Source of the DNA: Yamagishiella unicocca
Lineage: Eukaryota > Chlorophyta > Chlorophyceae > Chlamydomonadales > Volvocaceae
DNA: 64,000 bases
Assembly: GCA_003116995.1 (NCBI GenBank)
Contig: BDSL01000014.1
Coordinates: 1,407,837-1,471,836 of the forward strand
Direction of reading: 5' to 3'
Below are positions 22,815 to 34,100 of this stretch, in pieces. The translations under genes were made by a program, and so were the position numbers. The notes beneath the pieces are model-generated. The model ran no database searches. It worked only from the letters and a program-made list of their open reading frames with translations, and was not told the origin of the DNA. Position 1 is the first letter of the stretch; each line of letters begins with the position of its first letter.

Positions 22815-24109
22815 ACGGAGCTGACCAAGCAGACGGGCGTGGGAGGAGACCCGGCGGCAATGGCGGACGCGGCGGCAGGCGCTGACGGCGGCATGGTGGT
22901 GCCTGGCGGCCGGTCCCTGGGGCCTGCCGAGCTGGCCCGCATCTTCCTGGCCGCCACCCTGGACGACAACAAGGCGGGCGACGAGGCCAGGGTGCGTCGC
23001 ACTGCGCATCGCCGGGGATGACGTGTGGTCGCGGGTCAAGGGAGGGACTGGTCTGGCAGCCGCGTCCGGAGGGGAGGCTTGCAAGCAAAGCAGTAACCCG
23101 TGCACTGAGGCCACCGAGCAGCAACTGTAGCGCCGTACCGAGACGGACCGCTGTATTGCTGCAGCGATGCCGTCGTGTGACGCGGGTGGTGCCAGCTCGT
23201 CAGGGTGGGTACCAGCCGCCACGATCCCAAAAAACACGATTGTGACACCAACCCCATCCCACCACGACCACTCAGCACTTCCCCAGTTTCCCCCACCCCG
23301 CAAGTCGCAAGTAGTCCCCCCAACGCCACGGCCCCTTTCCCTTCCCCCCTTGCCCCCTGGTCCCTCCCCCAGGACGCCGACCGACCACGGAGGGGCGGTG
23401 GCGGCAGTGCCCAGCGGCTGGAAGCAGGACGCGGCCTCGGCGGACATGCTGTCTACCGTACGGCGACTGTTGTACGAATGCTTCATACCCAACATGGCGC
23501 CCGGCGCACTGGTGGGTCTGGTCCAGGGAGGGGTTGGTTCCTGGAGGCAGGAGGAGGGGCGGCCCTTCGCTAGCGGTAGTCGGTGTGGAGAGTCCTGGAG
23601 GTGCGAGGTGGGGAACCGGTAACTCGACATGGGGTGGTGTGTGTGGTGGGGGGGGGGGGCAACAGCCGGGCTGCTCGGTCTGCGTTGCGGGTGGTGCCGG
23701 TGCAGCTCTACATCCAAACGCAAAAGCGCTAGTGCTGCTTTGCGAGCGCATCGGGACTTCGGGGGGGCTCGGGGAGGGGGTCGTGGACGCAGCGCCGCAG
23801 TCAGAGCCGAGTGGACGCGGGAGCGGGAGTGGGGAGCGGAGCCCTCGGGTTAGGCTGGTGTGGCTTGAACGAGCAGGCCTAGCGGTTGCGGTAGTCCTCA
23901 GGCTCCGCCGCCCCGTGCAGCAACCCCCTCCTGCTCCTCCTCCTTCCCCCCTCCTCCCTGCCTCCTGCTGCTCCCCTTGCAGCTGGGCTTCGCCGGCGAG
24001 TACGGCGCCGCCGCTTACTACGACGCCACCCGCAAGGACCCCTGCTCCCCGGGAGAGCCGCGCAGCTGCACACCATCAGGACAGGCCGCTGGCGGACAAG
24101 CTGGCGCAG
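22815..24109 (+). pseudogene. 5'-truncated, internally deleted copy of the unknown multi-exon gene
   Basis: Corresponds to 55589-57440. Retained exon pieces: up to 22991 (ending GACGAGGCCAGG before GTGCGTCGC), 23373-23511 and 23983-24109 with their splice sites. The upstream exons and the exon matching 56162 onward are missing. The deletion joins an intron to the middle of the next exon, so that CCTCCCCCAG|GACG now reads like a splice acceptor. Differences from copy 2 include LLYECFIPNM for LSYECFIPNV. No start codon or promoter for this fragment is evident. Confidence 0.7.
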
Positions 24110-24699
24110 GTGGGTGGGGCGGAGGGATGCGAGGGGGTGGGGCCAGGGGGGCTGGGGTGTGTGGAGGGGGAGTGAGGTTGCCGGGGGGCCGGGGGCCTTT
24201 CGGGACTCGGCAGGGGCAGCTTGGGCCCAGGTCGGGCAGGGGTGTGTGTGGGGGGGTATCGTGGCACTGCACCGAGGAATGGGGCCGCGGGGTAGCTACC
24301 CATCCACGGCTGGCTCGCTGCCCGCCGCTGTCCGCCTCTTGACCCGCCAGCTCTTGGTCCCCTTCGCAACCCGCACCCGCCCACGCGCGGCCAACACCGC
24401 TGCCGTGCCACCGTGCCTCGCCCTCCACCCCCCTCCCCCTGCCTCCATCTCTTTCGCCGAGCCGCTGGGGCTGCTTCGTTGCTTTGACCCCTGTCCGTCC
24501 GCTCCGCGCCTGGATGTTGTTCCTGACGCCACCCGGTGCCCCCTGCCCGCATGCTTCGCGTCGACCGCCATCGCCACCCGCTCTGGGCCCTGGCCAGGTG
24601 AGTTCCGCCGCCGGGCTGGGCACCTGTTTTGTTGGTTTTTTGCTAGTCGTTGCACTCTTGTCTGCGGGCGTCGGGACCTGCGTGTAGGCTTTCGGACCT

Positions 24700-25025
24700 C
24701 CTCTGGTAAATTCCGGCTTCCTCACGACATCCGCAACTCTATGGTCGGTATTCGGGCGGGTCGGGACCGTGCCGCGCTGTCCGCTCTCCCATCGCTCACC
24801 GCCTCCCCCAGTTCTCCAGCTAGCGCCCAAAACCGGTTCCGTGAAACGTTTCCTTTCGTCGCGCGGGGTCCTCACTCCCCTTCGTCTCGCCGCCGCCGAT
24901 TTAGGTTAGCCGCCGAAGGTCGACCTAAGGCCTTCATCTTTCATATCCCCAACCCAGTTCTCCAGCATGCATCTCAAGACGTCTGTTCTAAACGGAATTT
25001 TCTGGCATCAGGGTCCGCCTCGAAA
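24700..25025 (-). repeat. Dispersed repeat family copy (two diverged tandem units)
   Basis: CAGTTCTCCAG occurs twice (near 24810 and 24955), followed by an AACGG/AACCGG block. Other family landmarks are GAAACGTTTCC, GCCGAAGGTCGAC and GACGTCTGTTCTAAACGG. Its duplicate lies at 57960-58292. Confidence 0.65.
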
Positions 25026-25029
25026 TCTC

Positions 25030-26060
25030 CCCCTCCAACCCCTTCCCCCTCCCCCCCTCCCCCTCCAATCCTCTCACCCTCCAACCCCCTCACCCTTCAA
25101 CCCCCTCAGCCTCCAACCCCCTCACCCTCCCAACCCCCTCACCCTCCAACCCCCTCACCCTTCCAACCCCTCAGCCTCCAACCCCCTCACCCTGCGACCC
25201 CTCCAACCCCCTCACCCTCCGACCCCCTCAGCCTCCAACCCCCTCACCCTCCAACCCCCTCACCCTCCAACCCCCTCACCCTCCCAACCCCCTCACCCTC
25301 CAACCCCCTCACCCTCCAACCCCCTCACCCTCCAACCCCCTCACCCTCAAACCCCCTCACCCTTCCAACCCCTCACCCTCCAACCCCCTCACCCTCCAAC
25401 CCCCTCACCCTCCAACCCCCTCACCCTCAAACCCCCTCACCCTCCAACCCCCTCACCCTCCAACCCCCTCACCCTCCAACCCCCTCACCCTTCCAACCCC
25501 TCACCCTCCAACCTCCTCACCCTGCGACCCCTCCAACCTCCTCAGCCTCCAACCCCCTCAGCCTCCAACCCCCTCAGCCTCCAACCCCCTCACCCTCCAA
25601 CCCCCTCACCCTCCCAACCCCCTCACCCTCCAACCCCCTCACCCTTCCAACCCCCTCACCCTCCAACCCCCTCACCCTCAAACCCCCTCACCCTTCCAAC
25701 CCCTCACCCTCCAACCCCCTCACCCTTCCAACCCCTCACCCTCCAACCCCCTCACCCTTCCAACCCCTCACCCTCCAACCCCCTCACCCTCCAACCCCTC
25801 ACCCTCCAACCCCCTCACCCTGCGACCCCCTCACCCTCCAACCCCTCACCCTCCAACCCCTCAGCCTCCAACCCCCTCACCCTCCAACCCCCTCACCCTC
25901 CAACCCCTCCCCTTCCAACCCCCTCACCCTCCAACCCCCTCACCCTTCCAACCCCTCACCCTCCAACCCCCTCACCCTGCGACCCCTCCAACCCCCTCAC
26001 CCTCCAACCCCCTCACCCTCCAACCCCCTCACCCTGCGACCCCTCCAACCCCCTCACCCC
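25030..26060 (+). repeat. 16-bp minisatellite, about 64 units
   Basis: Tandem CTCCAACCCCCTCACC with variants (CTTCCAACCCC, CAGCCTCC, CTGCGACC). The unit is not a multiple of three, so the long Pro/Ser/Thr frames across it are not evidence of a gene. The orthologous position in copy 2 (58293-58550) has only about 16 units. Confidence 0.95.
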
Positions 26061-26199
26061 GGTCACATTTCCCCGGCAGGTCTGTGACCTGTACACCTGG
26101 TGATGCTATTGCTTGGGTGGTCCATTCTCAACTTAGAAGGGAATCTCGACAGGTTATGAGCCCCGAGTAACGCGATGGTGTTAGCTCGAACACTAGTTG

Positions 26200-28512
26200 C
26201 GGATAGGATGCTTTGACGACTAGGAGCCGCAATAGCTGGAGTCCTCAAGGCTAGCGATGTCCCCGAGCTACTAGGCGCAGTGAACTTTGCAGAGTGGAAA
26301 TCTTCACTGTTCCGTTTCCTAGACTCGAGTGGCTGGAAGCATGTGGCCTAGCCTGGCGTCACCATACATGATGGCGGCGTTGAGGACGCGATGGACTTGG
26401 CCATCGACAATCGCTACAAGGCCAGCCCCCTGACGCAAGCTCTGATGAAGATGACGACTGCCCGCTGGCGGAGGCGGCGGGCGTGGAAGGTCCGCCGCGC
26501 GGGCAGGCGGGTCAGGCGGGTGGCGGAGCGCAACAGCAAGGCGCAGCGGGGCCGCGTAAGGTGGACCAAGCAGCGCAGGTGCTGGGCACGCAGCAGCCGC
26601 CAGAGCCTGGCATGCAGAATGCTGCAGGACCGGCGGGAGCCGCAGGGCAGCCACATGCAGCTGCAACCGCCGGTAGTGTCGCAGGGGTGGAAACTGGTGC
26701 CGCCGGAGGAGCCGCAGCTGAGGGGTGGATGCGTTGGCTCATGATGGCGGCGGCGGCGCTGTCGCCGCAACGGACCAGCCGCCACCACCTCGGCGCTCGA
26801 GTCGTGAGACTCGTGCACCGCTGCGCCTGACCTACCCTGCTATGCTAACGTGTGTCAAACGGTCACTGGCTTCACTGGCGGCGGCAATGCTGCCAACAGG
26901 GCCAACAGGGGTGGCTGAGCCCGGCGGCGATGAGCCTACTTATGAGCAGGCACGCCGCCGCCGGGGCTGGTCTCTCTGGATGGTGGCAATGCTGGAGGAG
27001 ATCGAGGCGCTGCAAGCGCTGCCCGTGTTTGAGCTGGCGCGTCCGCCACCGGGCGCGAAACCGCTGGGAGTGCGCTGGGTGCCTCAAGGTCAAGCGCGAC
27101 TCGGGAGGGAAAGGCGGTGCGGTGGAAGGCGCGTCTGGTGGTCAAGGGCTATCAGCAGGTACCGGGGAGGGACTTGGTGGAGACGTGTTCGCACCAACTG
27201 GGCGGCTGTCGACCCTACTCGTGCTGTTGGCGATAACAGCGGCGCGGGATCTGGGACTGCACCAGCTTGACGTCAAGACGGCGTGCCTACACGGTGAGCT
27301 GGAGCCGGGCTCGAGCATCTACGCCGACCAACCGCCTGGCGTCCAGCTGGGCTCGCCGGACCTCGCAATGCTACTGCGGCGCTCGCTGTACGGGCTGCGG
27401 CAAGCGTCGCGGGCCTGGTACGGCAAGCTCAAAGACACGCTGTCGCAGCTGGGGTTTTGAGGAGTCGCAGTCGGATACGGGACTGTTTATGCTGCGGTTC
27501 GCAGCGGGTGAGATCTTCGTGTTGATCCATGTCGATGACATGCTGCTGGCGACGGCAGAGCTGGCGCTAATGGACTCGGTTAAGGAGTCGCTGCGCGGTC
27601 AGTTCAGCATCACGGACCTGGGCGAGGCGCAGTTCTACCTGGGCGTGCAGATCATGAGCGACCGTGCAGCGGGGACGATCAAGTTGGCTCAGAAGCAGTA
27701 CACGGAGGATCTGCTGGAGCCAGTACGGCATGTCGGACGCGCAGCCCAAGGACACGCCCATGGCCGTGGGCGCGCCGCTGCTGAGAGCGGATAAGGGCGG
27801 CGGCGAGCGACTGGGGCAGGCGGAGGCGTCGCGGTACCGGGCGTTGACAGGGAGCCTAATGTACCTGGCTAACTGCACGCGCCCGGACATTGCATTGTCG
27901 GTTGGCACTCTGGCTCGCTTTATGTCGGACCCGACGGCGGAGCACATGGCGGTAGCAAAGCGCGTGCTGCGCTACCTCCGGGGCACCACGGCACAGGGGC
28001 TGGTGTACGGCGGCAAGGGCTTGGTGCTGGCGGGCTATGCAGAGAAGGCAGATGGAACTGGTGGGGGTTGCGGATGCGGACTTTGCGGGCGACCTTAGGA
28101 CGAGACGCTCGACTACCGGCTTTGTGTACAACACGCTCAATGACGCGGCAATCAGCTGGTAGTCGCGTCTGCAGCCGACACCGGCGGCGTAGACTGTGGA
28201 GGCGGAGTACATGGCGGCGGCGTCAGCCGCGCGCGAGGGGCTGTGGCTTCGCAAGGGGATGGTGGACTTCAGTGTGCTGGGTGCGGGGCCGACGGTGCTG
28301 CTGGGTGACAACCATCGCTGATGCGCAACCCAGTGCACTCGGCGCAGTCCAAGCACATCAACGTGCTGTACCACTTCATGCGGGAGCGCGTGGCGCTGGG
28401 AGACCTGGCGGTGTCGTTCGTGCCAACGGACAAGATGATCGCGGACGTACTGACCAAGCCGCTTGCGGCGCCCAAGCTTGAGTCGTTCCGCAAGGAGCTG
28501 GGCGTGCGGTAA
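26200..28512 (+). pseudogene. copia gag-pol remnant (RT and RNase H), frameshifted
   Basis: Copia-type RT blocks in shifting frames: SLWMVAMLEEIEALQ and GVRWV near 26970-27080; KARLVVKGYQQVPGRD near 27125-27180; QLDVKTACLHGEL near 27265; SLYGLRQASRAWYGKL near 27385; HVDDML (the catalytic Y/V-D-D box) near 27530; the ITDLGEAQFYLG block near 27610. After a further shift come SLMYLANCTRPDIALSVGTL and VADADFAGD, then the RNase H end with VEAEYMAAASAAREGLWLR and DVLTKPL. In-frame stops interrupt the RNase H part (for example near 28160 and 28190). The reading ends ELGVR then TAA. Confidence 0.85.
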
Positions 28513-29226
28513 ACGGAGGAAGCGGGGGAGCTAGGGGGAAGAGGGAGGCGACTGGGAAGGACAAGTGGGATGTACTACAGTGAAGACTGCAGTACAACTG
28601 GTATACATATGTGGCTGCTGAGTAACATCCATTTGACGGACTTGCGGATCTGTGCATGTGTGTGCGGACGCGTGCGCAGCATGTTTGGTTTATAACCGTT
28701 GGTCCTTCGCGTGTGTGCTGGAGTACATGCGACGCGTCAGGACAGGCAGGTGTTGCGGTTGAGAGCGTTGCGCGCAGGTGTGTGTGAGAGTGCTAATTCT
28801 TGGGCGCTGGCTTTGCGCGCCTTTCTTGGCCGGAGGTTTTCGGCTGGCTATTGCAATGTGTTTGGCTGGTTTGAGCTGAGCTTTGCTTGCGCGTTTTTGT
28901 TGACTGCCTAGGTCGGCGGTGCCCAAACAGAGGCACACGGGATTATGCGTGTGACGATGGTTAATTAACGTGCGGGATGCTTGATCAGCGGGATGCATAT
29001 CGTGTGAAACGCGGGATGCTTGGTCAGCGGGATGCATGTCCTATTGTACAGTCGTGTGCGAGCGGGTTTTGTTCGCTGTGAGCTGTTTGCGGTGTGATTT
29101 TCTGGTTGGTGGATCCGGATGGCTTGTTCCGTGAGTTGTGTTGCCAATGGCGTTGCGATTTGACGGAAATCTGTAATTTGCAATTTTGTGCTGTAGGTTG
29201 CTGGGAGTGGGCAGCCCGCGGGGGAA

Positions 29227-29461
29227 TGTCACGATTCAGGGATGAGGGGAATAGTTCGGTCTGCCCCTTCCCCATGCGTGTCTGTACGACTGAGCCCCTG
29301 CTAGCTTAAGAGTCCAGAACAGGGCTTTCTAGACTAAGTCACGTCATAAGCAACTAAGCACTGTGTGGTTCGGTCCTGGTTCTGTGACCTGTAAACCTGG
29401 TGATGCTATTGCTTGCAGTTGCTTGTGTGACCCATTCTCAACTCACGACGGAATCTTGACA
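29227..29461 (+). repeat. copia 3' LTR, 235 bp
   Basis: Starts TGTCACGATTC and ends GAATCTTGACA, so the ends TGTCA/TGACA are inverted repeats. The last about 70 nt match the truncated 5' LTR at 26081-26151 with several differences. Copy 2 equivalent: 61720-61954. Confidence 0.85.
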
Positions 29462-30212
29462 CTGAGCGTTGACCGGGCTTGGGGATATAGGGGTGCAGAG
29501 TGAGTACCAGAGTGATCGCTGGGTCGGCTCGGCGGGGGGCCTGGGCGGGGGGGAGGGGGCAGCCAAGGACTCACCGTGAAGGCGTGTGGGGTTGGAACGT
29601 TTTCGCTACGTCATTATCTTATTGTGGATGCTCAGCTGATCTATAATGTATTGCGGGTGGTGATGTGCCTCGGGGCAGCAGTGGGCATGACGGTGGTGCA
29701 GTGCCGTCGTGACTTGGTGCGCGCAACGTTTTCCGACCAATGGGAGGTTATCTTAATGCATGGGCTTCTGCAGTGCTGCAGTCCTGGAGTTGCAACAGGG
29801 GGGTTACAATAAAAGAACCGGGGGGGAATGCTACTGCTGCCCTCCCTGCTGCTGCCGCTGCGGGCGTGTGGCGGCCACTCCGCTCTGTCAGCCGAGTGCG
29901 CGGTTCCTGCCGCGGGTGTTACTGTAGTGCTGTAGTTACAGACAGGCCACGTGTACATGGTAAGTACTCGCCGCCGGGCGTCAGGCAAGGGCCCTCCTCC
30001 TGCATGAGTCATGACCAGGGGAGATGCCGAGGACGGACGACGATCCACCACCACATGCACGTTTGCACCTGCGGTCGCACAGCGGTGCTTGGGCGGAGGC
30101 ACCGCTGAGGAGTGTGTGTGATGGGGTGGCCCTGGCGCGTTGGTAACGGCATTGATAGGGGCTTGGAAGAGATATATTGCTTCGACGAGAGGTGGAGCTT
30201 AAGGCGGGGGCG
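29462..30212. other. Duplicated flank of the copia element, no gene recognised
   Basis: Matches 61955-62775. Copy 1 lacks about 58 bp present in copy 2 near 62008-62066; the deletion lies between short direct repeats AGAGTG. No supported gene. Confidence 0.6.
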
Positions 30213-30604
30213 GGGAGGACCGCTTGATGCGCATGTGGACGTGACCGCTTGCGGATGGTCGGAATGGGTAAGGAGGAATGCGTGCACGCACGCCGCAGCT
30301 GCTGCTCGCAACCGCTCGAATACGGGAATGCACCGAATGAGGGGATAAACGGCCGCCGGTCAGGCCACGACGTCCCGGCCCCGTATTGAGTCGGAGATAG
30401 GTCCTGGCGTCTTGTAACGGTGGAACTTGGATCGCTCTGGCCGTATGCCGCGTTCGCACTGATTCCCACCTCGTCAGGATCCAACCCTTAGATGCGCCGT
30501 ACACCCCTGGTGACGCGCCCCATGTCCCCACCGCCGACGCCACTGGTGCCGCCGCCCCTGCTGCATGCCAGCCCTTCCACTGACGCTTGCTGCGCAGCCC
30601 CCCG
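30213..30604. other. Segment present only in duplication copy 1
   Basis: Absent from copy 2, where GGCGGGGAG joins directly to CTGTGCGTG. Its right end, CTGCGCAGCCCCCCGCAG, is a good splice acceptor for the following exon-like block. This suggests the segment is an ancestral intron end deleted from copy 2 rather than an insertion here. Confidence 0.5.
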
Positions 30605-30679
30605 CAGCTGTACGTGTACGACCAGCCGCACATGATGACCCCATCGGCACTGGTGGCAAGGCACCGGTGGCAAGGCACC
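30605..30679 (+). pseudogene. Exon-like block, 5' part, interrupted by the Ty3 element
   Basis: After acceptor CCCCCCGCAG the frame reads LYVYDQPHMMTPSALVARHR and is cut by the retrotransposon at 30680. The continuation is at 37155-37256. Copy 2 (62783-62911) has the uninterrupted equivalent, LCVYDQPHIMTPSTLVARHR. I do not recognise the protein. It may be a 3' exon of the unknown gene further left, or of another gene. Confidence 0.5.
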
Positions 30680-31095
30680 TGTTGTACCACCAGTCCTTTA
30701 GAGGTGGTAGAGATAACTACCGGTTGGGCGAAGTGCCAAAGATAAGCCAGAGCGAAGGGCTCCGCTGGCGGGCGGTCGTACAGCACGACCGGCGAACCCG
30801 CTACAGTCAGCGTTAGGCGAAGACCGCCAAGTATCAACCGATAGACAAGTAAGACGGAAGTCAAGGAGACTTCTACCAGTGACCAGTGTCACGGCGACGC
30901 AAAGGTGCGAAGCCCCGTGGGTCGACGTTCAGTAACGTCGAACCACAAGTAAGCTGCAGTTAAGTTAGTTACGGCCAGATAAGACTCCGGTCGGCAAGAG
31001 TAAGTAAGGCTAAGTGAAGTAAGGATAAGTAGGAGGAAGTAAGCAGTGAGTAGGTAAGGGAGACTGACAGGCCTAACTGGTACCGTAATACAACA
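30680..31095 (-). repeat. Ty3 outer LTR (3' in element sense), 416 bp
   Basis: Plus-strand ends TGTTGTACCACC ... GTAATACAACA. It is followed on the plus strand by ACTATCCCCCCTCCAGG, which in element sense is a polypurine tract (CCTGGAGGGGGGATAGT) directly before the LTR. Appears identical to 36739-37154. Confidence 0.95.
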
Positions 31096-31143
31096 ACTAT
31101 CCCCCCTCCAGGACGAAGCGTCCCCGCGTCGCCACAGGATTGA

Positions 31144-34100
31144 CTAAGAAACGTCACGCTCCCGGCTGCGAAACGCGTCAAGCACAGGTTTCATGTCAGG
31201 GGTAAAGTTGCGCGCAGGTTCCCAGCTGTTATGTTCAGACGAGTAGTTCTTCCACTTGACCAAGTACTCATGGACAGACCGGCGACGGCGACCTTTTCCT
31301 GGGCGGCGTATGCGGTGGTCCAATACACGCTCAACGGCAAACAGAGGTTCGGCGGCGGCCCAGGTTATGGGCGGCGGCTCAACTGCCGAGGGGTGTTCAG
31401 TGTCAGATGGTCCAGTGTCCATTGGCGCCCGGTACGGTCGCACCAAGGAAACATGGAAAGTGGGATGAATGCGCAAGTCCGCAGGCAGAATGAGTTCAAC
31501 AGCCGCATTCCCAACCATGCGTTTAACAGCGAAAGGGCCAATCCAGCGTGGCTGAAGTTTACGCGTACCCGACAAGGAGCGCAAGTTCTTCGTGCTCAGT
31601 AGGACCTGATCACCCGCAGCAAAGGTGATGTCCTTCTTGCCAAGGTTGTAGTACGCCGTAGTACGCTGTTGCGCAGCCTCCAAGCATCGTTTGGCCTCAG
31701 ACAGGCGGGTGACAAAAGACTCGACGAAAGCCTTCGCTGCGGGCACCGGAATGTCAAGCTCACGGGACACAGGAGTCGCCGGGTGAAATCCGTAATTCAG
31801 GAAGAACGGGGACTGCCCAGTTGAACGATTGACAGCATTGTTCATGGCAAACTCAGCAGCAGCCAAGTGTGTATCCCACGTGTCGGGGTGCAAGCCGGCA
31901 AAGTTGCGAAGTACGTCACCTAGAGTGCGATTCATGCGTTCAGTTTGCCCATCAGTCTGGGGGTGGTATGCCGTGGACAGATTCACACGAGTACCGACCA
32001 AGTCACCCAAAGCGGCCCAAAACTTACTACCGAACTGCGGCCCACGATCGGAAACGACCGACTTAGGCACTCCGTGAAGGCGGACAACGTTGTCAAAATA
32101 CGCACGGGCGGTTAGTTCAGCAGTGACAGTGGTGGTCGTAGGCACAAGATGCACCATTTTTGTCAAGCGATCGACCAAAACAAGCACGGCGTCGTATCCC
32201 CCCTCAGTTTTGGGCAAGGCAACGACGTAGTCAAGCGACACGCTATCCCAGGGAGCGTCCGGAACAGGCAGAGGCTGGAGAAGCCCATGAGGTTTACCGG
32301 ACAAAGGCTTGTTGCGTTGGCAGGTGTCACAGCGTTCCACGAAGCGCGCGGCGTCGCGAACCAGGCTGGACCACCAAAAGGTGCGACGAACGAGGTCGAC
32401 CAAGCGAGAAACACCAGGATGACCGGAAAGAGGGTCCGAATGGCAGCGAGTCAGGATGTCGTGGCGAAGTTGATCATCGTTGGGCACAACCACCAGGCGC
32501 TGATCACCGGTGGTGCGAAGCCAAAGGCCACGCTCGCAGGTAAGGGAAGAGGTGTTATCAGCGTCAGTGAACCACGGGTCCGTTGCGTAAGCCGCGATAA
32601 GGCGCGAAGTAAACCCTGAGACAGTAAGTTCCGAAGCGGCGGACTGGCGACGTGTAACGACGGACAGGACAGCCGAAAAGAGGGACGGGTGGCGACTAAG
32701 GGCGTCAGCAATGTTAAGGGTACCGGCAAGATACTCCCAAGTGAAGTTGAACCGGGCCATGAACTCCATCCAGCGAGCCTGCCGGCGGTTCAAAGTAGGC
32801 ACACCCTGCAAGTAAGTGAGCGGCTTGTGGTCGGTCTTAACCACAAAGGAACGGCCCTCAAGATAGCAGCGCCACTCGCGAAGGGCGTGGACAACCGCAA
32901 GGAGCTCTTGTTCACCCGTTGTGTAGTTACGCTCTGCGGAGGAAAACTTTTTACTGGCAAAGGCAACAGGACGACCGTTTTGCAGCAAGACAGCACCCGA
33001 ACCGTGCAAGGAGGCGTCGGTAAGCAACTCGACACGAAAAGGCGCGGAGTAGTCGGGAAAGCTCAAAACAATGTCCTCAGCGACAGCACGCTTAAGTTCA
33101 TCGAAAGCAAGTTGACAAGCAGGAGTCCAGGCGGCAGCGGACAGAAAAGCATTCTGGCGCGTCAGGGAAGTAAGGGGCGCAGCAACGATCGAGTAGCGCG
33201 CGACAAACTTACGGAAGTAGTTGGTAAGACCCAAAAACTTGCGAAGCTCCTGGACACCAGAAGGGACAGGCCAGTCACGCACGGCAGCAACCTTACGAGG
33301 ATCCATGCGAATACCATCAGCCGACACCACGTGGCCAAGGTATTCGACCTGCTCCTGCACCCAGTGGCACTTGGAAAGTTTGGCGTAAAGCTGGTGTTTG
33401 CGAAGAACGTCCAGGACCATACGAAGGTGATGCAAGTGCTCTTCCTTGGTATTGGAGTAAATCAGGATATCGTCCAGGTAGCACACGACAAACTTATCGA
33501 TGTACGGCCTGAGCATACGGTCCATGCAAGCTTGGAAGGTGGCAGGGGCGTTAACCAAGCCAAAGCTCAACACGGTGTACTCAAAGTGACCAAAGGGCGT
33601 GCGAAAGGCCGTGGCAGGGATATCGGAGTCAGCAATGCGAATCTGGTTGTAGCCCTGCTGCAGATCAATGGAGCTAAAGTAAGCAGACCCACGCAGTTTG
33701 TCAAGCAAGTCGTCGACGCGAGGCAAAGGGTAGCGATTCTTCACAGTCACCGCGTTCAAGCCACGGTAGTCAATGCACATGCGCAGACTCCCGTCCTTCT
33801 TACCCACGAACAGGATCGGGGCAGAGTAAGGGGACGTGCTGGGACGAATCATACCTTTAGCAAGCAAGTCAGTTACTTGCCGTTTAACCTCGTCGAGCTC
33901 CAAGGGACTCAAGCGATACATTGGACGCGAAACGGGCTGAGCGCCTGGAGTCAAAGGGATGGTATGGTCCACGGGTCGGACCGGAGGAAGCCCGGGGATC
34001 TCGCGGAAAACGTCTGCGTATTCGCTAAGAAGCGACGCGACAGCTGGATCCTGCGTCTCAGCTGGCACAGCAGCAGCGTTAAGGTGAACAGTAGGGCGGA

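Larger units (their letters stand above)
26081..29461 (+). mobile_element. Internally deleted Ty1/copia (Osser-like) retrotransposon, copy 1
   Basis: The 5' LTR survives only as its last 71 nt (26081-26151). The primer-binding site GGTTATGAGCCCC follows; it is complementary to the anticodon region of tRNA-Met, the internal-tRNA priming type known in some copia elements. The 3' LTR is intact at 29227-29461 and preceded by purine-rich GCGGGGGAA. The internal region keeps a gag start (GAVNFAEWKSSLFRFLDSSG) and the RT-RNase H part. The protease and integrase region between them is missing. Frameshifts and stops make it non-autonomous. The same truncation is in copy 2, so decay preceded the segmental duplication. 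Confidence 0.85.

Noticed and set aside
24114..26087. 657-codon Pro/Ser/Thr-rich frame
   Set aside because: Created by the 16-bp minisatellite, which opens long stop-free frames. The duplicate locus gives a very different length.
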